From NCBI GenBank assembly GCA_964346395.1, contig CAYFUT010000004.1, forward strand, positions 13,202-77,201: 64,000 nt of DNA, read 5' to 3'. The DNA comes from CAYFUT01 sp964346395 (GTDB lineage Bacteria > Bacillota > Halanaerobiia > Halobacteroidales > Halobacteroidaceae). Both the position numbers and the translations under genes were made by a program. How positions within the stretch are numbered: the first letter of the stretch is position 1; each line of letters starts with the position of its first letter. The notes beneath the pieces were generated by a model, which searched no databases, was not told the origin of the DNA, and saw only the letters and a program-made list of their open reading frames with translations. Of the stretch, positions 1 to 7,579 are shown in pieces.

Positions 1-425
1 GAACTATCTACTGCTTTTTTTCCGGAAATTTCTATTTCCTTTACTCCCTCTTGCCGGGCCAACTTCACTACTACCCGTAAATCAGTTAAGTTTGTATTTA
101 ATTTTACCACTGCCTTTATCTGTTGAGCTAACTTCTGTCGATAATCCTGTTTTACCTTTTCTTGCTGATTGTCCCGCAAATGTTTTCCTTTATCCACAAT
201 TTCAGCAAACGACGGCGCCTGAGTAGTAACCAAATTAAAATCCAAGCCCGGCAGCTGACGGTTAGTCACCTGCAGTAAAGGAGTCAAAATTACAATGATC
301 ACGAAAAATCCAATTACTACCTTTACATACCTCCGCAGTTCATTATCCGGCAGCAGAAGTTCAATAAAGTGGGCTAATAAAATTACCAAAATTAAATTCC
401 GAATCCAATTCTGCAGCCATTCCAT
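1..425 (-). CDS. spoIIIAF: Stage III sporulation protein AF, 3' part only
   Basis: This is the first about 141 codons of SpoIIIAF; the rest runs off the left edge of the window. Translation from the ATG at 425 begins MEWLQNWIRNLILVILLAHF and then shows a second hydrophobic segment (VKVVIGFFVIIVILTPLL), the two N-terminal membrane helices typical of the family, followed by a charged, Gln/Lys-rich region facing away from the membrane. A GAGGTG ribosome site precedes the ATG, and the gene follows the spoIIIAE stop after only five bases. The order AA-AB-AC-AD-AE-AF matches the canonical spoIIIA operon, so identity rests on both sequence character and position. SpoIIIAF is part of the mother-cell side of the SpoIIIA-SpoIIQ channel that keeps the engulfed forespore active. 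Confidence 0.88.
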   Translation of the reverse strand, partial: MEWLQNWIRNLILVILLAHFIELLLPDNELRRYVKVVIGFFVIIVILTPLLQVTNRQLPGLDFNLVTTQAPSFAEIVDKGKHLRDNQQEKVKQDYRQKLAQQIKAVVKLNTNLTDLRVVVKLARQEGVKEIEISGKKAVDS

Positions 426-430
426 TCTCT

Positions 431-1618
431 TCACCTCATCATCACTGTAAAATTAGCAGTTCCTACCATGATAAGAACCACTACAAAAAACATAATTCCG
501 ACTACCGTAACTGCTCCAAACACCAACAACAAGTTAGTTCCTAATTTATTAAGACAGCTAACAATCTTACTATCATCAATCGGCTGAATAACTGCTCCTG
601 CTAGCCGATAAATAACTACCAAAGCTACAATCTTTAATACAGAAAATGAACAAAATAATAAAATAATGATTACACTAAATACTCCCAGAGCATTCTTGAT
701 CAATAAAGAACCGCCAACTACTAAATCCAGAGCATTAGAAACAAAGCCCCCTACTACCGGAATAAAACTGCCGGTTAAATATTTAGCTGTTCGGATAGTA
801 ACACCATCACTAACTGTCGCTACTGTTCCCTGAGTTAGGATTGCTGCTCCAAAAACGGTAGTAATCACCCCTAATCCAGCCATTGCACCCTGCTTAATTA
901 AACTAGCTAGTCCAGTCACTTCGAATTCATCTGTAATATTATTAACTATATCAAGGATTGTAGCTAGGAAAATCAGCGGGAATATTATATTTTTTACTAC
1001 TGTACTCAAAGCATTAACAATTAAAAAGGTCAGCGGATGAAATAAAGAAGCAGAAGTTAAATTCCCCATACTGACTAATAAAGATAATAAAACCGGTAAA
1101 ATAGCCTGCATCACGTCTACCATATTACCTACTGCTTCTCGCCCAATATTAACAGCTAACTTAAATGAATCAAGAGCAATAATTATCAATACCAGATAAA
1201 CCAGTACATTAGCTAATTTACTTACCTGCCGGGAAGCAAAATTAGCCTGTAAATTCTTTAGGATGGCAGCTATAATCGATAAAATAATTAGTTTCCCCAG
1301 TAATTTACTGTTAACTAACAGTTCATCAAATAAATAGCGGGCCAATCCTTTTCCTATCCGCTTGAATTTAGTCTGCAGTCCCTGTTTGCTAAATAATCTC
1401 ATTAAATCCTTGATGGTTAAGTCAGGTAAATAATCTCCTGTCTCTCGATTCAAATTATCAACCTGCTGTTTCAATTCACTTAAGTCCAGCTGCTTAAGCT
1501 GTTCTTGAATTATCTGTCCGGGATTAATCATTTCTGTCTGCCCTTTATTATCTGTTTCAACAGCCTGAGCAGGAGCCGACAGTAGTACTATTAATAATAA
1601 TCCTATTATTTTTTTCAT
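431..1618 (-). CDS. spoIIIAE: Stage III sporulation protein AE
   Basis: SpoIIIAE is the polytopic membrane subunit of the SpoIIIA-SpoIIQ feeding-tube complex. The protein has an N-terminal signal-type segment (KKIIGLLLIVLLSAPAQA), a polar stretch of about 90 residues, and then a long series of hydrophobic helices from about residue 105 to the C-terminus, consistent with the family (about 390 residues). The reading frame opens with an ATG at 1624 that abuts the GAGGCGGG ribosome site; the second ATG at 1618, six bases past that site, has proper spacing and starts a normal signal sequence (MKKII), so I place the start there. It lies 14 bases downstream of spoIIIAD and is followed immediately by spoIIIAF, so it is surely co-transcribed with them. 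Confidence 0.93.
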   Translation of the reverse strand: MKKIIGLLLIVLLSAPAQAVETDNKGQTEMINPGQIIQEQLKQLDLSELKQQVDNLNRETGDYLPDLTIKDLMRLFSKQGLQTKFKRIGKGLARYLFDELLVNSKLLGKLIILSIIAAILKNLQANFASRQVSKLANVLVYLVLIIIALDSFKLAVNIGREAVGNMVDVMQAILPVLLSLLVSMGNLTSASLFHPLTFLIVNALSTVVKNIIFPLIFLATILDIVNNITDEFEVTGLASLIKQGAMAGLGVITTVFGAAILTQGTVATVSDGVTIRTAKYLTGSFIPVVGGFVSNALDLVVGGSLLIKNALGVFSVIIILLFCSFSVLKIVALVVIYRLAGAVIQPIDDSKIVSCLNKLGTNLLLVFGAVTVVGIMFFVVVLIMVGTANFTVMMR

Positions 1619-1632
1619 TTGCATCCCGCCTC

Positions 1633-2022
1633 TTAAGGTAAAAGTTGTAAAATAGATTCCAGAATAGCCATCATAATCGGCAGCCCCAGAATCATAATCA
1701 TTACCTTCCCGGCAAACTCTATTTTAGAAGCAATAATTTTTTCGCCAGCATCCCGACAAATTTGCGCCCCAAATTCAGCAATATATGCAATCGCAATGGC
1801 CTTTAAAATAGTGGTTAGATAAATTTGGTCTACTTCTGCCTGCCGGGCCAACTTCTCTAAAACTTGAATAATTACTATTATTTTTTTGAGCATAAAAGTA
1901 AAAATAATCAACCCTACCACTAAACTAAGTGGAAGAGCTAATTCCGGTTTATACTGTTTTAATACCAGAGCCAGCACTGCTCCCACCAGTCCTAAACCTA
2001 CAATTTGAATTATAGTATCCAC
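1633..2022 (-). CDS. spoIIIAD: Stage III sporulation protein AD
   Basis: A small membrane protein of the SpoIIIA complex, 129 residues, matching the family length. Hydrophobic helices cover about residues 4-20, 28-52, 68-90 and 104-128, with a short basic/polar linker between them; the C-terminus (LGLPIMMAILESILQLLP) is typical. Translation starts at a GTG (2022), preceded by an AGGGG ribosome site. The gene follows spoIIIAC after 12 bases and precedes spoIIIAE, the conserved order. SpoIIIAC and SpoIIIAD are related integral membrane proteins; their exact mechanical role in the channel is not visible from sequence. Confidence 0.92.
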   Translation of the reverse strand: MDTIIQIVGLGLVGAVLALVLKQYKPELALPLSLVVGLIIFTFMLKKIIVIIQVLEKLARQAEVDQIYLTTILKAIAIAYIAEFGAQICRDAGEKIIASKIEFAGKVMIMILGLPIMMAILESILQLLP

Positions 2023-2034
2023 AACTTTAAACCC

Positions 2035-2229
2035 CTAAAACCCAAATATACTACGGACATTGGAAAATAATCTATTGATTAACTGAATAATTACCATTAA
2101 AACAATAATCACTCCCACTAAGGTCAACATCTGCGCCTGTTCTTCTTTTTCGGCCTGCTTCAATACCATATTAAAGACAGAAATTAAAATGCCTAAACCG
2201 GCAATTTTAAATACTAAATCTATATTCAC
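2035..2229 (-). CDS. spoIIIAC: Stage III sporulation protein AC
   Basis: A 64-residue protein with two hydrophobic helices (about residues 5-22 and 34-52) joined by a short acidic/Gln loop (KQAEKEEQAQM), the standard SpoIIIAC form. It starts with GTG at 2229, a few bases after an AGGGG site, and sits between spoIIIAB and spoIIIAD in the conserved operon. It is a membrane component of the mother-cell SpoIIIA complex. Confidence 0.92.
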   Translation of the reverse strand: MNIDLVFKIAGLGILISVFNMVLKQAEKEEQAQMLTLVGVIIVLMVIIQLINRLFSNVRSIFGF

Positions 2230-2263
2230 ACTTACAACCCCTTTTAAAATGAAAAATGTAGTC

Positions 2264-2773
2264 TCATAAGATGAGTACTACCACTAAAAGCCCACTCAAT
2301 ACACCTAAGTATCGCCATAATTTAACTTTGTTTTCCTTTTTTTCTAATGCTTTTTTATGTAAATTATCCAAATTATCTTGAGCTAACTCCAGATACCGTA
2401 GTTGGTCTTCACTACTTGACTGCCCCAAATTATATCCCAATTCTTCTAATACCTGCTGGTCTTTTCCTTCCAGAGCTGTATCTTCCTCTGTCTCTTCTAT
2501 AGCTTTCTGCCAGGCTTGTTTAGCTGTCAAACCTGACCGTAGCCCCTTTCTGGCTTGCAAAAAAAAACCAGCTATCGGTGGTTCCAATTTCGACTCCAAT
2601 TTAGCAAACGCTTGGGGCAGAGGCGTCACTCCATAACTTATCTCAGTCTGTAAAAGCTGCAAAGCTGTTTTAAACTGCTGTAACTGGTTAGGCCGCGCAA
2701 TATAACTTTGTGCTTTCATAAACCCCCATAAGGTCGTGCTAGCTACTATTAAGACTGCTCCTGCTACTTCCAT
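2264..2773 (-). CDS. spoIIIAB: Stage III sporulation protein AB
   Basis: SpoIIIAB resembles pilus/type II secretion F-type proteins and is part of the SpoIIIA channel. It has an N-terminal membrane helix (MEVAGAVLIVASTTLWGFM), a helical domain beginning with the typical QLQQFKTALQLLQTEISYG segment, and a C-terminal hydrophobic anchor (YLGVLSGLLVVVLIL). The open frame extends to a TTG at 2800, but the GGGGTGA ribosome site lies inside that extension and is well spaced from the ATG at 2773, which gives 169 residues, the usual length. It is separated from spoIIIAA by 119 bases filled with short degenerate repeats. Confidence 0.92.
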   Translation of the reverse strand: MEVAGAVLIVASTTLWGFMKAQSYIARPNQLQQFKTALQLLQTEISYGVTPLPQAFAKLESKLEPPIAGFFLQARKGLRSGLTAKQAWQKAIEETEEDTALEGKDQQVLEELGYNLGQSSSEDQLRYLELAQDNLDNLHKKALEKKENKVKLWRYLGVLSGLLVVVLIL

Positions 2774-2800
2774 CTGCGTCACCCCAAACTTTAAAATCAA

Positions 2801-2899
2801 TTAACAGTTGATAATTTACAATTGACAATTAAAATCAAAACTATACAATTATTTTAATCTTGCAATTTTTTTCATTTTTCATTCTCCATTCTTCATTTC
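2801..2899 (-). repeat. Degenerate heptamer repeats between spoIIIAA and spoIIIAB
   Basis: The 119-base spacer holds two runs of imperfect 7-base units. Read on the minus strand, 2801-2830 is built from units like TTGTCAA/TTGTAAA/TTATCAA, and 2870-2899 from units like TGAAGAA/TGGAGAA/TGAAAAA. The second run overlaps the last codons of spoIIIAA. Similar runs occur at 9458-9510, 9977-10022, 34705-34731, 41921-41947 and 43138-43169. Confidence 0.55.
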
Positions 2900-3843
2900 A
2901 CCTTTTCTACAGTTCCCGGCCCCTGCCGCCTGCTTAACGTAATAAATCGATCAAAAACACCTGTTGTAAATAGCCCTTGCAAAATTGGCCGCGATTTTAT
3001 TTCCTGTAAATTTCTCCCGTGAACCGTAGTTACCACCCGTACACCAGCATTTAGAGCTTCCTTTAGCACCTCTACATCCTCTTTAGTACCAATTTCATCA
3101 GTTGCTATTACTTCCGGAGACATCGACCGAATCAACAGCAAAATTCCTTCCTTTTTAGGGCCGCGATCCAATACATCAGTTCTAATTCCTAGTCTGTTCT
3201 GAGGTACCCCTTGATAAGCCCCTCCTAATTCCGACCGCTCATCAACTACTCCTACCTTAAGGCCAGTAAAATTTAACCTGGGAATGCCGTCACTAATCTG
3301 CCTAATTAAATCCCGCAGCAAGGTAGTCTTCCCACACCGCGGCGGAGAAATAATTAAAGTATTATAAATATCATCAGTGCCGGCTATTACCTGCTCGATA
3401 ACTCCATCAGCTGCTCCAATTATTTCTTGGCACAATCTTATATTTAACCCAGAAATATATTTAATCCGCTTAATCCTTCTCCCATCTCTAATTACCTGCC
3501 CTACAAACCCTACTCTATGCCCGCCGGACAAGGTTAAGTATCCTGATTTTAGCTCCTCCTCTACTGTATATAAGGAACTATTGGTCATCAAATTTAATGT
3601 CTCCTGAAGATCCTGCTGGTCAATCAAACAGCCTTGATTTTGCTTAGAAACTATATCTCCCTGCGAACTAATCAATAATTCCTCAGATACAGTTTCTATC
3701 AACAAAGGCTTCCCAGCTCTAAGTCTAATCTCTACTAATTGATTTAACTTACGATCAGGAACTTGTTTAATTATACCTCTAAGTCGATCAGCTAAAACAG
3801 GTAAAATATGTTGTTCTAGAGTTTGTTTTACCTTCTTCTGCAT
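2893..3843 (-). CDS. spoIIIAA: Stage III sporulation protein AA, ATPase
   Basis: The ATPase of the SpoIIIA complex, related to secretion-type ATPases, thought to act on the mother-cell face of the channel. A Walker A motif is visible at about residues 166-174 (SPPRCGKTT) and a Walker B-type segment VIATDEIG at about 250, followed by VRVVTTVHG, a typical sensor region. The frame opens at a GTG at 3852, but the GAGGTGG ribosome site overlaps the first two codons, so the ATG at 3843 (MQKKVKQ) is the likely start, giving 316 residues. First gene of the operon; a candidate sigma-E promoter lies just upstream. Confidence 0.94.
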   Translation of the reverse strand: MQKKVKQTLEQHILPVLADRLRGIIKQVPDRKLNQLVEIRLRAGKPLLIETVSEELLISSQGDIVSKQNQGCLIDQQDLQETLNLMTNSSLYTVEEELKSGYLTLSGGHRVGFVGQVIRDGRRIKRIKYISGLNIRLCQEIIGAADGVIEQVIAGTDDIYNTLIISPPRCGKTTLLRDLIRQISDGIPRLNFTGLKVGVVDERSELGGAYQGVPQNRLGIRTDVLDRGPKKEGILLLIRSMSPEVIATDEIGTKEDVEVLKEALNAGVRVVTTVHGRNLQEIKSRPILQGLFTTGVFDRFITLSRRQGPGTVEKVK

Positions 3844-3864
3844 ATCCACCACCTCGGCTAATTA

Positions 3865-3893
3865 ATTATATTAATCGAGTAGTAAAAATATGA
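3865..3893 (-). promoter_or_regulatory. Candidate sigma-E promoter of the spoIIIA operon
   Basis: Minus strand: TCATATT at 3893-3887 and AATATAAT at 3872-3865, separated by 14 bases, resembles the sigma-E pattern (-35 rich in ATATT, -10 near CATACAAT, 13-15 base spacing). spoIIIA operons are sigma-E controlled in Bacillus and Clostridium, so the position is right. The -10 differs from consensus at two positions, so this is a suggestion. Confidence 0.42.
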
Positions 3894-3902
3894 ATAAAAA
3901 TT

Positions 3903-3934
3903 AAAAAAATCCAGGCAAAAGCCTGGATTTTTTT
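3903..3934 (-). terminator. Bidirectional-looking terminator after the transglycosylase gene
   Basis: Perfect stem ATCCAGGC/GCCTGGAT (3909-3916 and 3921-3928) with an AAAA loop, flanked by A-runs on one side and T-runs on the other. On the minus strand it ends the transcript of the gene at 3994-4518 and isolates it from spoIIIAA. Confidence 0.85.
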
Positions 3935-3993
3935 AGATAGATTTAATTTTACTTTTGCTTAACTGAACCACGGATCAATGGAGGAAATGGCAA

Positions 3994-4518
3994 TTATAAA
4001 TAATATCCATTCATTATTTTAGCTACATAATTGATTATTCCCCTAGCCGCCCCCTGAGTAACCTGCGGTAAAAATTGCCGAGCAAACTCCCAAGTCTGCC
4101 ATTTGCCTTTGGGAGCACCGCTTTCCTGCCAGCGAAAATAACTGCCCGGATAGCCTTCAGCTTTCCGCGCCAATTGGAGTAGTTCATTTATATTATCATA
4201 GCCTACATTATAAGCAGCTAAAACAAATTTATATCGTTCCTGAGAATCAGGAATTTCACTAAACTTATTATTTAACCAGCGAAGATATTTGCAGCCAGCC
4301 CTAATATTATCAGCCGGATTAAAAACATCTCCGGTGCCAAAGTTGGCCCAAACTTCATCAGTAATCTGCATTAGACCTTTAGCTCCTAAACTAGAGACTG
4401 TCTTAGGATTACCGTGGGATTCAACCATAATCTGCATTTTAATTAATTTCCAATTGAACCCATACTGTTCAGCATAATCCTTAATTAAATCATCATACTT
4501 ATTATTATTGATTTTCAT
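3994..4518 (-). CDS. Lytic transglycosylase, SLT domain
   Basis: A 174-residue protein that is essentially one soluble lytic transglycosylase (goose-lysozyme-like) domain. The catalytic Glu is in MVESHGNP, followed by the family signatures SSLGAKGLMQI and AAYNVG, in the right order and spacing. Such enzymes cleave peptidoglycan glycan strands with formation of 1,6-anhydro ends. The frame extends to a GTG at 4539, but a strong AGGAGGTG site directly precedes the ATG at 4518. No signal peptide or membrane helix is visible, which is odd for a wall enzyme: it may be exported by another route or act during sporulation, as its neighbour spoIIIA would suggest. It is flanked by terminators on both sides, so it is probably a single-gene unit. 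Confidence 0.9.
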   Translation of the reverse strand: MKINNNKYDDLIKDYAEQYGFNWKLIKMQIMVESHGNPKTVSSLGAKGLMQITDEVWANFGTGDVFNPADNIRAGCKYLRWLNNKFSEIPDSQERYKFVLAAYNVGYDNINELLQLARKAEGYPGSYFRWQESGAPKGKWQTWEFARQFLPQVTQGAARGIINYVAKIMNGYYL

Positions 4519-4580
4519 CAGACACCTCCTTCTACTCACTAAATATTCAAATTACTGACAAACCGTTAAAATTTATAAGC

Positions 4581-4616
4581 AAAAAAAATAAGCAACCGGA
4601 ATTCAAGTCCGGCTGC
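4581..4616 (-). terminator. Terminator of the nucleotidase gene
   Basis: Stem 4592-4600/4608-4616 with one G-U-type position, followed on the minus strand by a run of eight T (4588-4581). Confidence 0.75.
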
Positions 4617-4640
4617 CGATTACTCAAAAGCTATAATCTT

Positions 4641-6548
4641 TTATTTAATCTGATAAACTCCCATCCCGTTTTCATCAGTCTCTAAGAACTTCACTCCTTC
4701 AATATCATACTTTTTCATATAATCAGCCGCCTCTGGGTGAGAACGGAAAGTTACATCTCCTTTCACATCAACCGGCTTAATCTGCCAATTATCAGTCGGC
4801 TCTGGATTAACTGTTCCTTTAGCCTTAATATAATTTATTATCTGAGCTCGATTAGTAGCACCTGATGGAGCATAAACTGGGTCTTCCTCTACACAAGGAG
4901 GAAAGTTTCCGCCGCCACCGGCTCGATAATCATTAGTGACTACCAAAAATTCCTGATCAGCAGTCAATGGTTCTCCTTGATAAGTGGCATTTACAATTCG
5001 TTCCCCTTCCGGCTTAGTAACATCAATTTCATACTCTATTCCTTCAATGACATCATAATTATAGGCAGAAAAATCACTATTTAGTAACTGTTGAGTTTCA
5101 GAAGCTTCAGGATCAATTCGATTGAAATTCTCAGCACTTCTTTCCAGCCACTCAATAACTTGTTTCCCGTTTAATTTCATCACTCTAATCTGATTAGCGT
5201 AAATATATATATCTGTCACATCACCAATAGTAATATCGCCTTCCCAAACTTCAGTAAAGTATTCAGGATCTTCACGTCCCGCCTGGAAAGGAGCTGCCGC
5301 TGATAAAATAGGCAGGTCAGAATATTCACCTTCTGCAAATTTCTTCTCTGCCCACCACAGCTGAGCATCATTAATAATTTGCGTGACCGAAGAATCCATT
5401 ATCCGCGAAACATAAGAGGTTATATCTCGGGCTGACTCTCCTATCGGTTCTCGAACATATGCAATTGTTTCCTCATGAATATCCTTGGCTAACTTTTTGA
5501 TCTTCGGATGGGCTTCCACATTTTTATCAACTACTTTTAACTGCGGGTTAGCTGATTTAACCTCCCATTTATCTCCGCGGTTAATTAAAGTTAGGTCGAT
5601 AACTCCTAAAGCACCACCCCAAGATTTGGGCATTACTGCCGGCACGCCGTGAATAGTCCCCTCTTTATTATTAACTCCTTCTATATCTTCATAGCCGCCC
5701 GGAAAAGTACCGTGGTGGTGACCTAAAATCATAGCATCAATTCCGTCTACCTGCGCTAAATAATAAGCTGCATTTTCCCGAGCATCATACGAGTCTTTAT
5801 CTGCAGTGGAAATTCCGGTATGAGCAACAGCCACTACAATATCAGATTTTTTCTTTACCTCAGGCATATATTCTTTAGCTGCTTCAACAATATCCTCCAT
5901 CACTACATTACCCTTTAAATGGCTGCTGCCCCACCGCATAGTCTGCGGCGGTGTAAAGCCGATAACTCCTACTTTTAAAGTTTTCCCGTCCACTTCTTTT
6001 TCTACTATAGTATAAGGTTTTGTATATGGTTCATTCTCATCATCAGTTAACTTAACATTAGCCGATACCCAATCAAATTTAGCTCCCTGACGTGCTTTTT
6101 CGAAAAATTCCATCTTATAATCTTGTAATTCATGATTTCCTACTGCTACTGCTTTATAACCTACTTGATTATAAATCTCTACAATCCGCTGTGTTTCCCC
6201 TTCTTTTAACGGATCTACCCGCGCTTCTAAAGTACTAATTAAACTGCCGGAAATAATATCTCCATTGGAGAGAAGCAAAGTGTTATCTTGTTTCTCCCGC
6301 ACTTCTTCAATTAAAGTATAAGTTTTAGCAAAACCAAAATCTTCTACGGCTTCATCTGCCATATAGTCATACGGCATCAGATTCTGATGCATATCAGTAG
6401 TTCCCATAATAGTCAACTGATGAGTAGTTTCTTTCGGTTCAGAGCTAAAAGCAGCTGCATTTAGTCCTATAGTTACAGTCAATAATCCTACTAAAACAAG
6501 AACCAACATGAAATTTCTTTTGGTTGTTAACAAATTAATACCCCCCAC
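4641..6548 (-). CDS. Secreted 5'-nucleotidase/2',3'-cyclic phosphodiesterase (CpdB/UshA family)
   Basis: A 635-residue exported metallophosphoesterase. After a signal peptide (MLVLVLVGLLTVTIGLNAAAF) comes the calcineurin-like metal site: IMGTTDMHQNLMPYDY (about residues 47-62), NGDIISG, GNHELQ, and later VAHTGIS and GHHHGTFPG. The C-terminal 5'-nucleotidase domain carries the substrate-pocket segment NDYRAGGGGNFP. The MPYDY and YRAGGGGNF variants favour the 2',3'-cyclic-nucleotide 2'-phosphodiesterase/3'-nucleotidase branch over plain UshA. It should scavenge nucleotides outside the cytoplasm. Start choice is unsure: the GTG at 6548 has no ribosome site, whereas a TTG at 6533 follows a GGGGGGT run with good spacing. 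Monocistronic, with a terminator downstream and the large RNA divergent to it. Confidence 0.9.
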   Translation of the reverse strand: MGGINLLTTKRNFMLVLVLVGLLTVTIGLNAAAFSSEPKETTHQLTIMGTTDMHQNLMPYDYMADEAVEDFGFAKTYTLIEEVREKQDNTLLLSNGDIISGSLISTLEARVDPLKEGETQRIVEIYNQVGYKAVAVGNHELQDYKMEFFEKARQGAKFDWVSANVKLTDDENEPYTKPYTIVEKEVDGKTLKVGVIGFTPPQTMRWGSSHLKGNVVMEDIVEAAKEYMPEVKKKSDIVVAVAHTGISTADKDSYDARENAAYYLAQVDGIDAMILGHHHGTFPGGYEDIEGVNNKEGTIHGVPAVMPKSWGGALGVIDLTLINRGDKWEVKSANPQLKVVDKNVEAHPKIKKLAKDIHEETIAYVREPIGESARDITSYVSRIMDSSVTQIINDAQLWWAEKKFAEGEYSDLPILSAAAPFQAGREDPEYFTEVWEGDITIGDVTDIYIYANQIRVMKLNGKQVIEWLERSAENFNRIDPEASETQQLLNSDFSAYNYDVIEGIEYEIDVTKPEGERIVNATYQGEPLTADQEFLVVTNDYRAGGGGNFPPCVEEDPVYAPSGATNRAQIINYIKAKGTVNPEPTDNWQIKPVDVKGDVTFRSHPEAADYMKKYDIEGVKFLETDENGMGVYQIK

Positions 6549-6664
6549 TATTTTTTAGGAGAAAGTCCAAAGAATCCTCTCTTATTCATATGAGAGATGA
6601 ATTTGGGCAAATATTTTGTGTATTGAATATACCAAAATATTTCAGTATATTTTTGTCTTGTTAA

Positions 6665-6673
6665 TGATATAAT
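6665..6673 (+). promoter_or_regulatory. Extended -10 promoter of the large RNA
   Basis: TGATATAAT at 6665-6673 on the plus strand is an exact TGnTATAAT extended -10 element; such promoters tolerate a poor -35, and none is evident. Transcription would start near 6680, exactly at the first base of the first RNA helix. Confidence 0.7.
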
Positions 6674-6679
6674 AATTAT

Positions 6680-7210
6680 GGTTAAGCTAGTTCTAACAAC
6701 TGAATATTTTGGAGGTTTCAGCAAGGAATAGTCCTTTGTTGTGTAAAATATTCAAGGTATCAGAACTCTTAACCTTTTAACTTTAAAAGACGTTCTTTTA
6801 AAGTTAAATTTATCGTACCAAAGATTGAAAGTTTTAATCTTTGGCATATGAAGCTCTAGTATAGGTTTATCCTATACGACAAGTATCGAAGTTGAAATAA
6901 ACTCGATATCGCATCATAAAGTTCATTATCGCAGGTTCTTCGAACCTTGCTCTAGCCTAAAGAATGGGATCATAACTGTCTTTATGATCTCTAATTAAGC
7001 TAGAAGGCAGGATTGAAGTTTATCCTGCCGCTTACTGTTGATAGATGGTAATATCTATTGAAGGTTTTGAACTTTAGATGCCTAGGAATTTATTCCTAGG
7101 AGCTTCACGTAATAAGTGCTTTAAGAGGTTATAGACTTATTTACTAATTATAGTCTCTCACTTCTGACTAAATGTAAGACATCAAACGTCTTACGTCTAT
7201 TCTTATTTTA
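6680..7210 (+). ncRNA. Large ornate structured RNA of unresolved class (about 530 nt)
   Basis: No protein fits here; the sequence is instead packed with helices. Visible ones: 6680-6686/6768-6774 plus 6689-6694/6762-6767 (closing a 5' domain); 6702-6710/6745-6753; 6776-6790/6794-6808 (15 bp); 6818-6826/6836-6844; 6859-6865/6871-6877; 6884-6893/6900-6908 (one bulge); hairpin 6931-6950; 6951-6956/6999-7004 enclosing 6966-6975/6982-6991; 7006-7013/7022-7029; 7038-7046/7053-7061; 7081-7088/7093-7100; 7114-7118/7159-7163 enclosing 7124-7134/7148-7158; 7172-7180/7188-7196. A long-range helix 6850-6855/7101-7106 closes a central multibranch domain. Strand is fixed by wobble pairs: G6967-U6990, G7128-U7154, U7129-G7153, U7039-G7060, G7040-U7059 and U7173-G7195 pair only when read as plus-strand RNA. 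The 3' hairpin followed by a U-rich tail may terminate it. Size and complexity recall OLE, GOLLD, ROOL or HEARO RNAs, but I cannot assign it. Confidence 0.85.
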
Positions 7211-7253
7211 ATAAATTTATCCATTCTTTATCAACCTTGAAAACAACTTTAAA

Positions 7254-7287
7254 AACAAAAAAACCCTAGATTATTAATAATCTAGGG
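7254..7287 (-). terminator. Terminator of the small RHH-like gene
   Basis: Near-perfect palindrome CCCTAGATTATT/AATAATCTAGGG (7264-7287) followed on the minus strand by a T-rich tract (7263-7252). On the plus strand there is no T-run after it, so it serves the gene at 7300-7545 and not the plus-strand RNA. Confidence 0.85.
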
Positions 7288-7299
7288 GGCAAAAACATA

Positions 7300-7545
7300 T
7301 TATTTCGTTTTTATTACATACTCAAATGCTTCCTCTTCTTCCTTTGCTTCATCCTGAACTCCCAGTGATTCTCTTATCTGTGAATCTATATTTGGATCTT
7401 TTAGCTCAGTTTCCTCCTTATACGATTGATTAAATTTAGTAATAAACTTCTGTAATTCTCGGTCTGCACTACTACCTGCCCGACGACAATTTTTCTTAAA
7501 TCTCTGCCAATTTTTTTCTTCACATTTGAATTCCTGTTTATCCAT
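7300..7545 (-). CDS. Small acidic protein with a ribbon-helix-helix-like N-terminus
   Basis: An 81-residue protein I cannot assign to a named family. Residues 3-43 (EFKCEEKNWQRFKKN, then SSADRELQKFITKFNQ) have the strand-helix-turn-helix pattern of MetJ/Arc-type ribbon-helix-helix nucleic-acid-binding proteins: a short strand, a basic amphipathic helix, a Ser-Ser-Ala turn and a second amphipathic helix. The last 35 residues are strongly acidic (QDEAKEEEEAFEY) and probably flexible. It starts with ATG preceded by a G-run ribosome site, has its own strong promoter (7580-7608) and terminator, and is convergent to the large structured RNA. A regulator or RNA-binding role is possible but only inferred from fold resemblance and position. 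Confidence 0.75.
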   Translation of the reverse strand: MDKQEFKCEEKNWQRFKKNCRRAGSSADRELQKFITKFNQSYKEETELKDPNIDSQIRESLGVQDEAKEEEEAFEYVIKTK

Positions 7546-7579
7546 TATTTTAGCCCCCCCAAGATACTTGTCCTGCTAA

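Noticed and set aside
6680..7210. tmRNA, RNase P RNA, SRP RNA or a group II intron
   Set aside because: No CCA-type end, no GAGGAAAGTCC-type RNase P core, no SRP core, and no domain V-like hairpin with the intron boundary motifs; length and helix order do not fit.
6620..7234. Minus-strand reading of the large RNA, with a possible promoter TTGATA-18-TAAAAT at 7234-7205
   Set aside because: The -35/-10 pair looks good, but wobble pairs in several helices become A-C mismatches on the minus strand and no terminator follows the last helix in that direction. It could still drive an antisense transcript.
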